DNA of 33,213 nucleotides from Thalassiosira profunda (Eukaryota > Bacillariophyta > Thalassiosirophyceae > Thalassiosirales > Thalassiosiraceae). The position numbers and the translations under genes are program-made. The notes under the pieces were generated by a model. The model did not search any database and was not told the origin of the DNA. It saw only the letters and a list, made by a program, of their open reading frames with translations. The stretch lies in the NCBI GenBank assembly GCA_036939355.1, contig JALLAP010000172.1, forward strand, positions 1 to 33,213. The letters are read 5' to 3'. This document shows positions 1-8,828 of the stretch, piece after piece (the first letter of the stretch is position 1; every line of letters starts with the position of its first letter).

Positions 1-1888
1 CTCCCTTTGTCGCGGGTCCATACTCGCCGCGGCCGTCGCCGAGGAGCACCCGCAAGGCAGAGTAGAGGTGGACGGTCCCGTCGCTCGAGACGAGGCACAG
101 GGACAGCGGCCCGGCCGCTTGGGGGCCCTTTGGGGTTTCGCCTCGATTCCCCGAGTGTTCGGCGCTGCCTCCCTGTTTCTCCCGAGCGGCGGCAGCGGCC
201 TCTGGGCTTCGTTGGGGCACCGGCAAGGGCCTCGGCGGGGCCTCGGCGCCCCCTAGGAGGAAATTCAGCGCGGCCACCGCCTCCCACGCGTCGGCGGCGC
301 GATGCTCCCCGCCGCCGTCGTCTCCCCCGTCGTCGACCCCTCCCCCCGCGGCTTCCCTTCCCGACGCGGCCGTCCCCGCCCGGCCCAGCGCCACGAACGA
401 CGGGCATCCCCCCCTGTCTCCGCCCGCGCGAATCGACGACGGCCAGTGCAGCACCCGCCGGGCCAACAGGCGCGTCCGGTGCGACTTCCCCTCGGCCTCG
501 TCGTCGTCCTCTCCCAGTGCGGGATTTGTGGGACCGTTGTCGGAGTGCCGGGTGCGCTGGGTGCCCGCGCTCCCCGACCCGTTCTCGTCGTCGTTCTCGG
601 CCGATCCTCCCCGGGGAGACGTCAGCGACGATCCCGACGACGACGCCGACGCCCTCTTTTGTTTTCCACCGCCGGCCTCCCCGTCGAGTCTGTCGGAGGG
701 CAAGGGCGGGTCTTGGGTGGAGAGCAGCTCCAACACGACAACTTCCCCGGCCGACGCCGCCGCGACCCCGCCGATTGCGGAGGAAGGGTTCGTGGCGAAG
801 CTTGTCACCGACAGGACCGCGGTGTCGAATCCCGAGTCGTCCCATTGCTGCACATTCCCCCTCCTTGCCGCCCCACCATCGCACGCTCCGCCACGTTCTC
901 GGCCTCCACTTCCGTCCGCGTCCGCGGCACTCGCCCGCCCCGCGCCCCCCTCCGACAAGCTCCCCGCCTCCCCCCTCCGCTGCCTTCCGTACCGTCGCAA
1001 CAAGGCGGCGTCCTCCGCGCTCACGCTCGTCAGCGTCCGATCCTCCCACAAGAGCGACGAGGCGGTGGAGGCGTCGTTCGTTGCCGGAGGGGAATCGCCC
1101 CGGTCGCTGTCGTCGTCGTCGTGGCCGCCGTCGTCGGGGGATTGGTCCGGCGATTGGGGGGAGTGTTTCCCCGGCGGCGGCGTGTTCGGACGGGAGGTGG
1201 AGAAGAGGGTGGGACTCTTGGATGTGGCGCGGGGCGGCCGGCCCGACGCGCCTGAAGTTGTTTTAGATGCAGTTTTGTTGTTGTTGCCCGGGGAGGTGAT
1301 GGACTTGAACCACGATGAGGGCGACGTCAACGATGATTGGGCGGCCGTCTCGTTCTCAGCTGCGATAGATTTTGCAGCAGATGTATTGTCGCGCTCCCCC
1401 GCGGCCGATTCAGCAGAGGAAATCAGCCTACCCGCCCATTGAAACGATGCGGCGTTCCGGTTCTTGGGCGTGGGCTCCTCGTTGCCCCTCTCCCCATCGT
1501 CGCCGCCCGTCTCCCCCTCATCGCCCTCTTGCTGCGGCGTCTTGCGCCGTCGCACCAGCAGCTCCCCCCTTCTGGACAATTCCCCCACGGCCGCCCGGGC
1601 CTCTTCCCGGGTCAGCGTCGCCGCGGCGCTTGCCACGGGGGTCCACCCCTCTCCGACTTGCTCCAAGTTGCCGACGAATTCGTACTCATCCTCCTCCCCA
1701 TCGTTCCCAAAATCATGATCATCAGGCGTCGCATCATCATCGTGTTGCGTTTGAAAGCCCAGGTCCGGGCCATCGGAGTCGAGCGGCACCCCGAGAGCGA
1801 CGCGATGAAAGCGGGGACGCTTCCACCGCAGCTGCCACGGTGGGGAGGGAGGGGCCGCCGCTCCTCCGGCGGTCGAGGGAGGCGCCAT
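1..1888 (-). CDS. Large acidic low-complexity protein, 5' part only (runs off left edge)
   Basis: An uninterrupted minus-strand frame of 629 codons starts at ATG 1888-1886 and is still open at base 1, so only the N-terminal part is present. I checked every in-phase triplet and found no stop. The frame is closed upstream by a stop near 1970, and 1888 is its first ATG. The protein begins MAPPSTAGGAAAPP, has Asp/Glu-rich stretches at about residues 50-75, then long Ser/Pro/Gly/Asp-rich disorder. It becomes more ordered near the edge (AWEAVAALNFLLGG at about 545, LCLVSSDGTVHLYSALRVLL at about 600), where SSDGTVHLY resembles a WD40 or beta-propeller strand. That hint is weak and I do not name a family. 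High GC with few stops gives long meaningless plus-strand frames over the same bases; the minus frame is preferred for its coherent composition and divergent promoter position. Confidence 0.72.
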   Translation of the reverse strand, partial: MAPPSTAGGAAAPPSPPWQLRWKRPRFHRVALGVPLDSDGPDLGFQTQHDDDATPDDHDFGNDGEEDEYEFVGNLEQVGEGWTPVASAAATLTREEARAAVGELSRRGELLVRRRKTPQQEGDEGETGGDDGERGNEEPTPKNRNAASFQWAGRLISSAESAAGERDNTSAAKSIAAENETAAQSSLTSPSSWFKSITSPGNNNKTASKTTSGASGRPPRATSKSPTLFSTSRPNTPPPGKHSPQSPDQSPDDGGHDDDDSDRGDSPPATNDASTASSLLWEDRTLTSVSAEDAALLRRYGRQRRGEAGSLSEGGAGRASAADADGSGGRERGGACDGGAARRGNVQQWDDSGFDTAVLSVTSFATNPSSAIGGVAAASAGEVVVLELLSTQDPPLPSDRLDGEAGGGKQKRASASSSGSSLTSPRGGSAENDDENGSGSAGTQRTRHSDNGPTNPALGEDDDEAEGKSHRTRLLARRVLHWPSSIRAGGDRGGCPSFVALGRAGTAASGREAAGGGVDDGGDDGGGEHRAADAWEAVAALNFLLGGAEAPPRPLPVPQRSPEAAAAAREKQGGSAEHSGNRGETPKGPQAAGPLSLCLVSSDGTVHLYSALRVLLGDGRGEYGPATKG

Positions 1889-2048
1889 GTTGTGTTCCAA
1901 GTTGCAAAATGCAGTGTGCAGTGCCCGTCCGGTACCGTAGGTAGGGGTAGAGCTACGTAAGTTAGGTAACTAGTCTGAGAAAAGTTTGTGACACAAAACA
2001 AGCAGCGCAAAACGCAAAACCCAAGTCCGCCCCCGCCCCTCCGCAGAC
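1889..2048. promoter_or_regulatory. Divergent promoter region between genes 1 and 2
   Basis: This 160-bp gap separates the 5' ends of two divergent genes. It is more AT-rich than its surroundings and contains a TACGTAAG-type motif near 1953 (gctacgtaagttaggtaact). Similar TACGTA motifs lie in other intergenic spaces of this window (6425, 6610, 8975, 14742, 16982). No clear TATA box is visible. Promoter function is inferred from position only. Confidence 0.35.
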
Positions 2049-4165
2049 GTGGATGCACTGACCGACGAGGTCGTCTTTGCGGTGGCCTCGCTCTGCTCTT
2101 CGCGCCCTCCGCTCGGTCGCCAGCGCCGCGCCCGTTCCACAGGCGCTCGAAACATGATGGACGTGGACGATCCCCCTCCTCTCGCGCTCGAGCTCACCGC
2201 CGGTGCAGCAGGAGCGATTGCAAACGATGAATATCATTACGGGCTGCCGCGCGTTGCAGGGACCGATCCCGACGAAGGCTTGTCGGACGCCCTTCTGGAT
2301 GCCGGCGAGAGGGTGGTGATGCAAGTCCTCGGCCTGGCGAGGCTCAAGTATTCGGTCGGCATCTACAACGACGTAAGATCCTCCCGGGAGAATTTCGTGT
2401 CGGGCGAGGGCACGTCCTACGCCGAGGATGCCAAGTACTGGGTCGAGGACACGCCGTATCGCCTGCTCCTGAGCGATGGATCTCGCGCGGTGGCGGGCAA
2501 ATCTTTAACGAGATGGCCGATCCGGCCAAGGAATCGGGGAAAATTCACCGCCGCGTTCATCGGCTGGTGGTTGGGGGGCAGCTCCGAGAGGGGAGCATCG
2601 TCAGCTTCTTGCCAAATTGCCACAGAGCATCTGGGAAAGGAATCGCCACGATGTTTCGCATGGAGGTCGAGGGTTGGCAGGAAATTATTGGTGCACCGCA
2701 GCCGATGCACGATGGGGCCTCGGCGTACTCTCCGTACGACGTACACCAGTGCACAGTGCCGGTGCCCTCCGCAGGGATCAGCCATCCGGAACCGACGCCG
2801 ATCAGCTTGTATGCCCGCTTTCTGGCGAAGACAATCCAGGACGTTTACGGGCACTGCACTATTTCTGGATCCGCTGCACTGGCAGAATATCTGCACTCCT
2901 TGCCCGGATGCGACCACTGTTATGGAGTGCATTACAGCGATTTTATCCGCGGCATTCGTCGGGCCGGGAGCTTCAACAACGATGTTGATTTGTTCGTGCC
3001 GGAGTCTTCTGGTGATCTCACAGACTTTTATGCAAGTGGAGTCAAGAAGGAGGAAAGAACGCTGGGCGGCTTTGACAAAGGCGGCTTGGAGAGCTTGGTA
3101 CTCCCTGCTTTGTTCAAGCGGTATGGCATTCAACACTCGCCTGTGACCGATACTTCCATTAAACTCAGCAGGCTGGGCAGCGAGGATTCGTTGCACCCTT
3201 TTGAGTCACTTGAGTTTGAGGATAGGGGTGCAACCCAAGCAACGACGATGGACTATGGCTGTGAGTTGTTGTTATGTGTGTCAGTTGTCCACCGTCTATC
3301 GAAAGCTCATAGATTGTTCTGATGTTGTTCCAGGGATGAGAATCTTTGTAGGTCTCAAGAGAAAGTTGGAATTAACCTCCTTTCACCTACCGGCGAATTG
3401 TTGACGCCGAAACCGATCCAGATACTTGTCGTTGATGCATATCCCGAGACCAGATCCCAAACGTGGGGCGAACTCATTACCTCTGGCTTTGATGCTGACG
3501 TGATTAAATGTGCAACCGAGGTTGGTGAAGACCATGCGCTGAAGCCAGTCACATTCCATGACAATCACGCACTTGAGAATGTCCACAATGGGCAGTTTGA
3601 GTACACGATGCGACCTTGCCACTCTTTTCCGCAAATGATGAAGCGGCTCCTCAAATACCGACATCGCGGTTTCACTTTGTCGAAATTCTCGTTCGACGAA
3701 AGAGTGTCACGAGAGTGGAGGGAATACATACTTCACGAGTTCCGTCTGGAGTACGCTCAACGCTGGTGGAAAGAGTTTGTGGAGAATGCCGGTTCGTCGG
3801 TTGACGACAACGACTTGCCCACGATCGCTAGGAAGCACATTCTTCCTTACCTCGGTCGTTTCGAGGGAGACGATCTATCGGATAGAGATGTATTCCCAAG
3901 ATTGATGGATGAGCCTGAGATCCCGCCAAGCGAAGAGAACAAAAAGCGGCACCAAGCCATCATTCGGGGGCTGTTGAGGAGAAACATTCTCGAGGAGTTA
4001 GACCGAACGGGGTTTCGCGATCCTGGGAACAATAAAATCGCCCCATTCATGCTCGTGGGTACATGGCGATCCATCGATAGAGAGGACGACGGAGTAGATA
4101 TGAGTAGCTTTTGGGAAAGTATCATCAAACGGTATCCTATGCTGGACGGCGACGGTGAAGAGTGA
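2049..4165 (+). CDS. Nucleotidyltransferase-fold protein, one intron, two apparent one-base frame breaks
   Basis: Predicted nucleotidyltransferase-fold protein of about 681 aa. The core motif is TISGSAALAEYL followed by FNNDVDLFVPE, matching the GS...DxD metal-binding pattern, and later comes LLKYRHRGF. This combination resembles the KYxxRGF family known from giant viruses, fungi and protists; substrate unknown. Continuous coding needs three things: one extra A in the run at 2499-2501 (giving VAGKIFNEMADP), one extra G in 3225-3228 (giving EDRGCNPSNDDG), and a 73-nt intron 3261-3333 (GTGAGT...TTCCAG). With these the total is exactly 682 codons. Without the second fix the consensus donor would put the next exon out of frame. 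The breaks look like homopolymer errors, though a decaying gene is possible. The start could also be the ATG at 2154 or 2157. The gene lies between two copies of a 91-93 bp direct repeat. Confidence 0.6.
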
Positions 4166-4174
4166 GGAGACAAT

Positions 4175-4267
4175 CCGAGCCATCGGCAGAATCGAGCAGC
4201 ACCCCGACGGCGACGCGACGAAAGCAAGGACGCTTCCACGCAATTGCCACGGCGGGGAGGGAGGGGC
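4175..4267. repeat. Duplicated fragment of gene 1 coding sequence
   Basis: These 93 bases closely match 1765-1855 in the same orientation (shared blocks include gccatcgg, gagc.gcaccccga and gacgcttccac, ending in ggggagggaggggc). The source lies inside the N-terminal coding part of gene 1, and this copy sits in the convergent gap between genes 2 and 3. In minus frame it still reads AWKRPCFRRVAVGV against RWKRPRFHRVALGV in gene 1. It is a dead exon fragment, and together with its source it brackets gene 2. Confidence 0.8.
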
Positions 4268-4300
4268 AATTTGTGAGTACCTAGCTCGAGCGTCTCGTCA

Positions 4301-4455
4301 CTAAGAATCCTCCTTTGCCTCCGGAGAACCAAACATGAAAGTTGAGGAACCAAATGTCGACGGTGTGGATGGTGACTGAGCCTCCAAGGCATCCGTTGGC
4401 GGCTCAAACGAGAACCCAGCAGCAGCATTCGATGGATGGGTTTGATCGTCAGTCG

Positions 4456-4504
<49 letters not shown>

Positions 4505-4520
4505 GAGCACATCATCATCN

Positions 4521-4569
<49 letters not shown>

Positions 4570-6157
4570 GAGCACATCATCATCAACACCATCACTGTCG
4601 TCGTCCTCGCCGAGGGCAGTGTCCCCAACAGTAAGAAACCCAATCATATCGTGCTCTTCCTCTTCAATCTCCCTGTCGGGACAGCCACAGAATGGGCACT
4701 TGTCCGGGCGTGGGTCGTCCATGCACGAGAGGCCGCAGTAATGACAAGCCACCTCTCCGATCCAGCGTTGCTCAAAGAGGCGCTCGCAGATCGCTTTGAA
4801 CTCCTCGCTCTCGTGATCCACGACGGTGTCCGGCACGCCCACGAGATTGAGCATGCTTGAAATTACTGCCAGCCTTTGGCAATGCGGAAAGTGCTCCAGT
4901 CCATCGGCGCACGTCTTCTTCGCACGGGGGAGCTCGCGATAGCCGAGGAACGCCCTCGCAAGCTGTACCCACATCTTCTCGGTTCCGTTGTCGGGGCACA
5001 TTTCCAAGGCTTTAGATCCCTCCATCCAAGCCATCTTCAGCTGATTCCGATATCCCGATCTGTCATTAATCATTCGATTGATGGCGTCATCGAGGGCAGC
5101 CGGCGTGTTTGGCGTGTGCCTGATAACCAAGGTCATGGCAGCTGATCGACTTGTTGTAGGAATTGGCTGCCAGCTCCCAGTCCCCGTCCTCGTAATATCC
5201 GTCGCCTTGCTGCATCAGCTCCTCTGCCCTCCTCACTTTTGCCTCAACATAATTTGAGGATGCGTTGCGTTCCCTCTCCACGGCCTCGCGGAGGAGCTTC
5301 AGAGATTTCTCTGCTTCTTTCGCGCCCACCCCAGGTTTCTTGGAGGCCTTCTCGGCCCTGTTCAATGGGGTGCGGCCCATGTCGTCGCTGTTTGCAAGAT
5401 GGTCAGCCAATTTGGTTGTGCGATTATATGCACTTAGGAATCCTGCTCTCACCTGATGTCCGCCGTGGCACCCGCATCGAGCAACGCCTTGATTACTGTC
5501 CAATGCCCATAGCACGCCGCGGCATGCAGGGCCGTTTCCGCACTCAGCATTCCTCCCGCCCGCAAATCTAGATCTGCCCCCGCAGTCTTAAACGCTTCAA
5601 CAATCTCCGCCGCCTCGTCCTCCGAAACCTTGTTGCCGTTCAGTCCCAAGACATGCAACGCCCCGCCACCGTCACCGTCCAGCTCGTTCACGAGGGCTTT
5701 GTAGTGATCCTGTTGCAGGAGCAATAAATTTAGTAAGATCCTGTTGCAGGAGCACCTCGATGGCGGACGCGTCGCCGCTCTCGGCCGCCCGGAAGAGAGG
5801 CCCGGCGGGATGGCCGCGCCAGCCGCCCTGCAATTAACACACGAGTCCGTCTCCCGCCACATATGCGCGCGCCACAGTGAACTACAAATATTGGATAGCC
5901 ATTACAATAGGGCAGCGCAACGACCGGCAGGGCCGAATAGGGCAGCGCAACGACCGGCAGGGCCGTGTGGTGCTATCGGCATCGGCACCAGCAACTCCTC
6001 GTCGCTCGTCTCTCGTCTCTCCTCCACACACGTCACGCACCTCGGCGCGCGCGCACATCCGCGGATCCTGGCCGCCAAACCCAGCCGCACCGATCATCCC
6101 GCCGAGCATTTGCCCGAACAGGGCGTTCATCATGGCCATCGGATCGTCGCCGTCCAT
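4301..6157 (-). CDS. Ankyrin/TPR protein with C-terminal zinc ribbon and poly-Asp tail
   Basis: Exon 1 is 6157-6041 (MDGDDPMAMMNALFG, Met/Gly-rich). A 213-nt intron 5828-6040 (GTGCGT...TTGCAG) leads to exon 2 (5827-5453), then a 65-nt intron 5388-5452 (GTGAGA...AACAG), then exon 3 from 5387 to the stop at 4301. The order is ankyrin repeats (PLFRAAESGDASAIEVLLQQ, ETALHAAACYGHWTVIKALL), a TPR-like helical region (AEELMQQGDGYYEDGDWELA), a CHYCGL...CPFCGC zinc ribbon, then an acidic tail with about 15 Asp. Three disturbances interrupt the frame: a 31-bp duplication at 5706-5754, a shift near 5110-5145 needing removal of one base (or a 31-nt GT-AG segment), and the duplicated contig end around N4520. 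With all three corrected the protein is about 493 aa. It is probably a protein-interaction adaptor; function unknown. Confidence 0.7.
4456..4584. repeat. (CAT)n run duplicated around a single N: unmerged contig overlap
   Basis: Bases 4456-4519 (64 bp: a CAT run, then caaagagcacatcatcatc) are repeated exactly at 4521-4584, with N at 4520 between them. Deleting 65 bases joins DGVDDDVLF, 15 Asp, and ATDDQTHPSNAAAGF in one minus-strand frame that ends at 4301. This is best read as two overlapping contig ends placed side by side, not a real tandem duplication. The true length of the Asp run is unknown. Confidence 0.85.
5706..5754. repeat. 18-bp direct repeat (period 31) breaking the ankyrin exon
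   Basis: The 18-mer gatcctgttgcaggagca occurs at 5706-5723 and 5737-5754, separated by 13 AT-rich bases. It lies inside the first ankyrin repeat of the minus-strand gene. Removing 31 bp gives the canonical ankyrin reading VLLQQDHYKALVNEL. Alternatively, splicing a 46-nt GT-AG segment (GTGCTC...TTACTAA...CAACAG) also keeps frame but loses five residues. Confidence 0.8.
5906..5965. repeat. 30-bp perfect tandem duplication in intron 1 of the ankyrin gene
   Basis: The 30-mer beginning aatagggcagcgcaacgacc is present twice back to back, at 5906-5935 and 5936-5965. It lies within the 213-nt first intron, so it does not affect coding. It is the second recent short duplication within 260 bp of this gene. 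Confidence 0.85.
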
Positions 6158-6934
6158 CTTGGTTGGTCGTCAGGGTGGGTTAGGGCTGTCCGTGGTTACC
6201 ATTGGGTGGTTGGTGGGCGGGATGGGGTTGGGCGGGGGTGTCGTCGGCCGGGCCGGCGCCCGGGTTGGCCTTTTTGGGCTCTTTCACCAGCAATTTCACT
6301 CCCAACGTAGGAACACGTACATTTTGTACCAGAGAGGTACGATTTTGATCAGATTCTTAGGTGAGATTCTAAATATTCTGAATCTCACGAAACCAGTATT
6401 TCTGTCGTAGAAATAGTACTGTTCCTACGTACAGCTCCCAAGATCTCACAACCCATAGGCGGCGCCGTCTTTTATCGTACCTCCGCGGCGACCGCTAGGC
6501 ACCTGTCAACTGAGCAGTGCTCAATCAGGCCGGATTTTGCTCAAAATCCTACGCATCTGCTCAGCGTTGAAGAGTACTAGTTCCTACGGTTAAGTACTGT
6601 TCTGGACAGTACGTAGTACGATACAGTGTAGGCACCGAATTTCCCCGTAGACTTGTACTAGTTCCTACGTTGAATTCCAGCTGCTCAGCGCCTGCTCAAT
6701 GGGCCCTTTCAAACTGCTCAGTCGACAGGTCCCTAGCGACCGCCGCGGCCACTTCTCCACGCTCCTCGCTCCCTCCTACCCCCACGCCGACGGAGCGGCC
6801 CTCCATTGCGACGGCCACGTCCCCAAGGATCGATCGGAGGCGGCGCCTTCTCCTTCAGTTTTACGCGGCGTCCACGGCCACAGTCAACAGACAGCATCCT
6901 CACCCCTCTCAATTGAAATAATTGCAACAAAATA
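6158..6934. promoter_or_regulatory. Long divergent intergenic region between ankyrin gene and NudC
   Basis: No convincing coding frame is present in these 777 bases. The middle is AT-richer and holds a palindromic element (6305-6430) plus repeated GTACTRGTTCCTACG motifs at 6415-6430, 6574-6588 and 6655-6670, and several CTGCTCA boxes (6557, 6680, 6692, 6714). The last 270 bp before NudC are GC-rich and probably 5' untranslated. Regulatory use is inferred from position. Confidence 0.4.
6305..6430. repeat. 126-bp element with terminal inverted repeats and internal hairpins (MITE-like)
   Basis: The ends are perfect 11-bp inverted repeats: ACGTAGGAACA at 6305-6315 and TGTTCCTACGT at 6420-6430. 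Inside are three perfect hairpins: GTACC/GGTAC (6326-6330, 6336-6340), GTGAGATTC/GAATCTCAC (6361-6369, 6380-6388) and ATTTCT/AGAAAT (6398-6403, 6409-6414). It is small, AT-rich and has no coding capacity, as expected of a MITE, but no target-site duplication is clear. Confidence 0.5.
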
Positions 6935-7969
6935 ATGGCGGACTTCACGAACGACGACCGATTCGACGGCCTCTACGTCCAAATCGCCAACCAGACGCGG
7001 GGCATCGAGCCCCTCCTCGATTCCGTCTTCTCCTTTCTGCGCCGCAAATCCGACTTTTTCGCCGGGCCGCCGGGCTCCGGCGATCAGGGCACGCAGAAGG
7101 CGGTCGAGACGGTCCACGCGGTGCTGCAAAAGCACGCGGACATTTACCTGAGGGACAAGAAGCGGGAGGAGGAGGAGAAGAGAAAGAAAGAGGAGGCCAA
7201 ACGACGGAAGCGGGAGGAGGAGCAAAAGAAAAAGCTGGCGGGGAAGGCGAAGGGCGAGGAGGAGGTGATCGAGCTCGATGCCGATGGGGGATTCGACATT
7301 TCGGCCGCCCAATCTTCGGCTGCTGCGGGGGAGGATGGCAAACTGCCGGCCAAGGCGGAGGAGAAGGGAGATGACGCAAAGGCGGACTCGGATGCACCTC
7401 TCAAATCCGACGAAGCCGGCGAGGATGGCGACGACGAAAAGGACGACTCGCCGCCTCCCATCGGAAACGGGGGAACGGTCGACGGGAAGTACGTCTGGAC
7501 GCAAACCCTCCAGGAACTCACCGTCACCGTGACCCTTCCCGACAATACCCGGGGGCGCGACCTGACCGTGACCATGAACAAAACGCACCTCAAAATCGGC
7601 CTCAAGGGGAAGCCCCTCCTCGTGGACGACGACCTCACGCACGCCATCATCGTCGACGACTCCTTCTGGACGGTCGAGGACGGGAACCGCCTCGTGCTGA
7701 CGTTGCAAAAGCTCAACCAAATGGAGTGGTGGGAGGCCGTATGCGCGGGAGATCCCAAAATCAACGTCCAGAAGGTGCAGCCCGAAAACTCGCAACTCTC
7801 CGACCTCGATGGGGAAACGCGGCAGACGGTCGAGAAGATGATGCACGATCAGCGGCAGAAGGCCCTGGGGCTGCCGACGGCGGACGAGCAGAAGAAGCAC
7901 GACATTTTGGAGAAGTTCAAGCAGCAACATCCGGAGATGGATTTTAGCCAGGCGAAGATCAACATGTGA
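6935..7969 (+). CDS. NUDC: Nuclear movement protein NudC
   Basis: Single-exon gene for 344 aa, matching the length of eukaryotic NudC. The N-terminal domain (about 1-70, RFDGLYVQIANQTRGIEPLL) is followed by a Lys/Glu coiled coil (about 70-110), an acidic linker, and a CS (p23-like) domain at about 185-280 (GKYVWTQTLQELTVTVTLP, LKIGLKGKPLL, WTVEDGNRLVLTLQK, EWWEAV). The C-terminal helix holds the family pattern MMHDQRQKALGLPTADEQKK. NudC proteins act as Hsp90 co-chaperones and in dynein-dependent nuclear and organelle movement; the assignment rests on domain order and near-universal motifs. The start context is aataATGg, with the upstream sequence in another composition. No frame problem is visible. 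Confidence 0.95.
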   Translation: MADFTNDDRFDGLYVQIANQTRGIEPLLDSVFSFLRRKSDFFAGPPGSGDQGTQKAVETVHAVLQKHADIYLRDKKREEEEKRKKEEAKRRKREEEQKKKLAGKAKGEEEVIELDADGGFDISAAQSSAAAGEDGKLPAKAEEKGDDAKADSDAPLKSDEAGEDGDDEKDDSPPPIGNGGTVDGKYVWTQTLQELTVTVTLPDNTRGRDLTVTMNKTHLKIGLKGKPLLVDDDLTHAIIVDDSFWTVEDGNRLVLTLQKLNQMEWWEAVCAGDPKINVQKVQPENSQLSDLDGETRQTVEKMMHDQRQKALGLPTADEQKKHDILEKFKQQHPEMDFSQAKINM

Positions 7970-8142
7970 GCAGATGGGAGAGTGGAGAAGGGGAATGCCC
8001 AATAATACTACTTGGTTATTCTAAGTAGGTATCACTCGGTGCAAACGTCTAACACAACATGAGTCTATTTGTGGGGTCTAGCCTCGCCATACAGCGTGCA
8101 GGCCCACTTCCAACTGTGCATAACTTGATGAGCTGCCCGCTT

Positions 8143-8688
8143 CTAAACTCCGCAGACAGTGAAAAAGTGCTCTAAACTCCAGTGATAGCTGTTGCAGCAG
8201 TTGTTGCACGTCGTTCCAGCCGCGCAGATATCGCCATCTGGCCAGCAAGGCTCGCGTCCGCAGGCTGTGAAGAACAGGCTGTCCCAAAACTCGTAGTAGC
8301 CGTCTTTGCAGTTGTCGCAGGTGGTCCCGGCGCCGCACAGGGTACCGGGCTCCCAAGCCGGCTCGTGCCCACAGGCGACAGCCCCTTTGCTGTGCCAAAA
8401 CTCAGAGTAGCCGTCTTTGCAGACGGCTTTGCAGTTGAAGCTGGTTTGGGTTGCAACATTTGGGCCGCACAGGGCTCCATCTTGGAAGAACTCTCCGAGC
8501 TTGCGGCGGCGCTGGGCATCTTGTTCATCGGCGATGGGGAAGTCCCGGACGTTGTTGTCATTGTTGACCGAGTCTTTGGTGTTGCGTTGGCGGCCACGGA
8601 GCTTCCTTTCGGCGGCATCCGCACCGGGCGTCGAGGCGAGGAGGGCGGCGCCAGCGAGGAGGAGATTCATGGTGGACGAGAGCTTCAT
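8143..8688 (-). CDS. Secreted Cys-repeat protein (GTTC-type), short paralogue
   Basis: Encodes 181 aa in one exon. It has a signal peptide (MKLSSTMNLLLAGAALLAST, cleavage near GADAA), then basic processing-like sites (ERKLRGRQRN, RRRKLGEF), then Cys-rich repeats built on the pattern C-GTTC-xxC-KDGYYEFWDSLFFTACG-xxPCW. The pattern CxxGTTCxxCxxxxxxYxxxxxFTxCG is one I associate with expanded secreted families in centric diatoms; molecular function is unknown. The even Cys number suggests disulphide-bonded repeats. It is a head-to-head paralogue of 9294-10103, nearly identical at both ends but with a different centre (FFQDGALCGPNVATQTSFNC and a third, weaker repeat ending HSKGAVACGHE). The 3' end converges on NudC. 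Confidence 0.85.
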   Translation of the reverse strand: MKLSSTMNLLLAGAALLASTPGADAAERKLRGRQRNTKDSVNNDNNVRDFPIADEQDAQRRRKLGEFFQDGALCGPNVATQTSFNCKAVCKDGYSEFWHSKGAVACGHEPAWEPGTLCGAGTTCDNCKDGYYEFWDSLFFTACGREPCWPDGDICAAGTTCNNCCNSYHWSLEHFFTVCGV

Positions 8689-8821
8689 GATTTGTCTGCG
8701 GAGAGTGGTTGGTTCGATGTGTTGCGTTGTGAACTGGAAGATGATCGGTCGGAGGTATGTGATGTGATGCGGTGAAGGTTGTGTGCTGATTTTTCGGTTG
8801 TCGAGATTGGACGAGATTGGA

Positions 8822-8828
8822 TTTTATG
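8822..8828 (-). promoter_or_regulatory. TATA-like CATAAAA box of the short Cys-repeat gene
   Basis: On the minus strand GCTCATAAAATCC lies about 135 bp before the ATG at 8688. The identical 13-mer is at a similar distance before the paralogue's ATG, and its retention in both arms of the inverted duplication supports a core-promoter role. Confidence 0.5.

Noticed and set aside
7..1960. Several long plus-strand frames (up to 419 codons)
   Set aside because: They overlap one another, are Arg/Pro/Ser-rich without domains, and mirror the coherent minus-strand frame of gene 1 in GC-rich DNA.
4456..4584. Real tandem expansion of a CAT microsatellite
   Set aside because: Exact 64-bp identity including the nonrepetitive tail, with a lone N between copies, is better explained by unmerged contig ends.
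5113..5143. A 31-nt GT-AG intron in the ankyrin gene (GTCGAT...TTATCAG)
   Set aside because: It would restore frame, but it is much shorter than the other introns here and the donor is weak; a one-base error is equally able to explain the shift, so I left it unresolved.
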